From the NCBI GenBank assembly GCA_020438665.1, contig JAGQUE010000459.1, positions 1 to 5,934 on the forward strand: a stretch of DNA of 5,934 bases, written 5' to 3'. Of this stretch, positions 5,912-5,934 are shown one piece after another. The DNA comes from Nocardioidaceae bacterium. GTDB lineage: Bacteria; Actinomycetota; Actinomycetes; Propionibacteriales; Nocardioidaceae. The first letter of the stretch is position 1, and every line of letters begins with the position of its first letter. The notes beneath the pieces were generated by a model. It did no database searches, had not been told where the DNA came from, and saw only the letters and a list, made by a program, of their open reading frames with translations. The position numbers and the translations under genes were made by a program.

Positions 5912-5934
5912 TGGTACGCCATCAGGGACTCGAA
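5912..5934 (-). tRNA. 3' end of a tRNA gene, truncated by the window edge
   Basis: The minus strand reads TTCGAGT (5928-5934, a seven-base T-loop with canonical TTCGA), CCCTG (5923-5927, the 3' strand of the T-stem), ATGGCGT (5916-5922, the acceptor 3' strand), discriminator A (5915) and encoded CCA (5912-5914). Segment lengths fit a tRNA exactly, and a strong hairpin follows. The anticodon is outside the window. The implied 5' acceptor strand would be ACGCCAT, which resembles some actinobacterial tRNA-Lys genes, but that identity is a guess. Confidence 0.8.

Overview
The window is very GC-rich, with the codon bias of a high-GC actinobacterium. The encoded proteins (an actinobacterial-style secreted RCC1/PKD protein and an APS-type CysH) fit that. 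A Nocardioides-like or related lineage is a reasonable guess, but this is inference. All confidently called genes, and a partial tRNA, lie on the minus strand, so read them from right to left.

Layout from the right edge. Positions 5912-5934 hold the 3' end of a minus-strand tRNA with an encoded CCA. It is followed by a perfect 15-bp hairpin that is probably its terminator (5874-5906). Positions 5606-5873 hold no convincing gene but contain a striking nested inverted repeat (5682-5757). A doubtful small plus-strand membrane protein lies at 5435-5605. A minus-strand gene (3108-5159) encodes a secreted protein made of a signal peptide, a seven-repeat RCC1-type beta-propeller, a PKD domain and a C-terminal beta-rich domain. 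Its 3' end overlaps the start of a gene for a possible 2H-phosphoesterase-like protein (2350-3135). That gene is followed at once by a class I SAM-dependent methyltransferase resembling CmoM/SmtA (1547-2323). The methyltransferase stop codon lies inside a 14-bp tandem repeat that stops all three minus-strand frames.

After a 140-bp gap comes the most interesting object: one uninterrupted reading frame from 1406 to beyond the left edge. It joins a complete APS reductase (CysH, with both Cys-Cys and Cys-x-x-Cys iron-sulfur motifs and the terminal catalytic ECGIH) through a polar linker of about 50 residues to a UDP-sulfoquinovose synthase (SqdB/SQD1). APS reductase releases sulfite, and SQD1 uses sulfite plus UDP-glucose to make UDP-sulfoquinovose, the head-group donor for sulfolipid. 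The frame would therefore place the sulfite producer and the sulfite consumer in one polypeptide. A ribosome-binding-site-like sequence and ATG at the domain junction leave open that SqdB is also, or instead, made separately.

The RCC1 protein, the 2H-like protein and the methyltransferase are packed closely and could be co-transcribed. Nothing in the sequence ties them functionally to sulfolipid synthesis.
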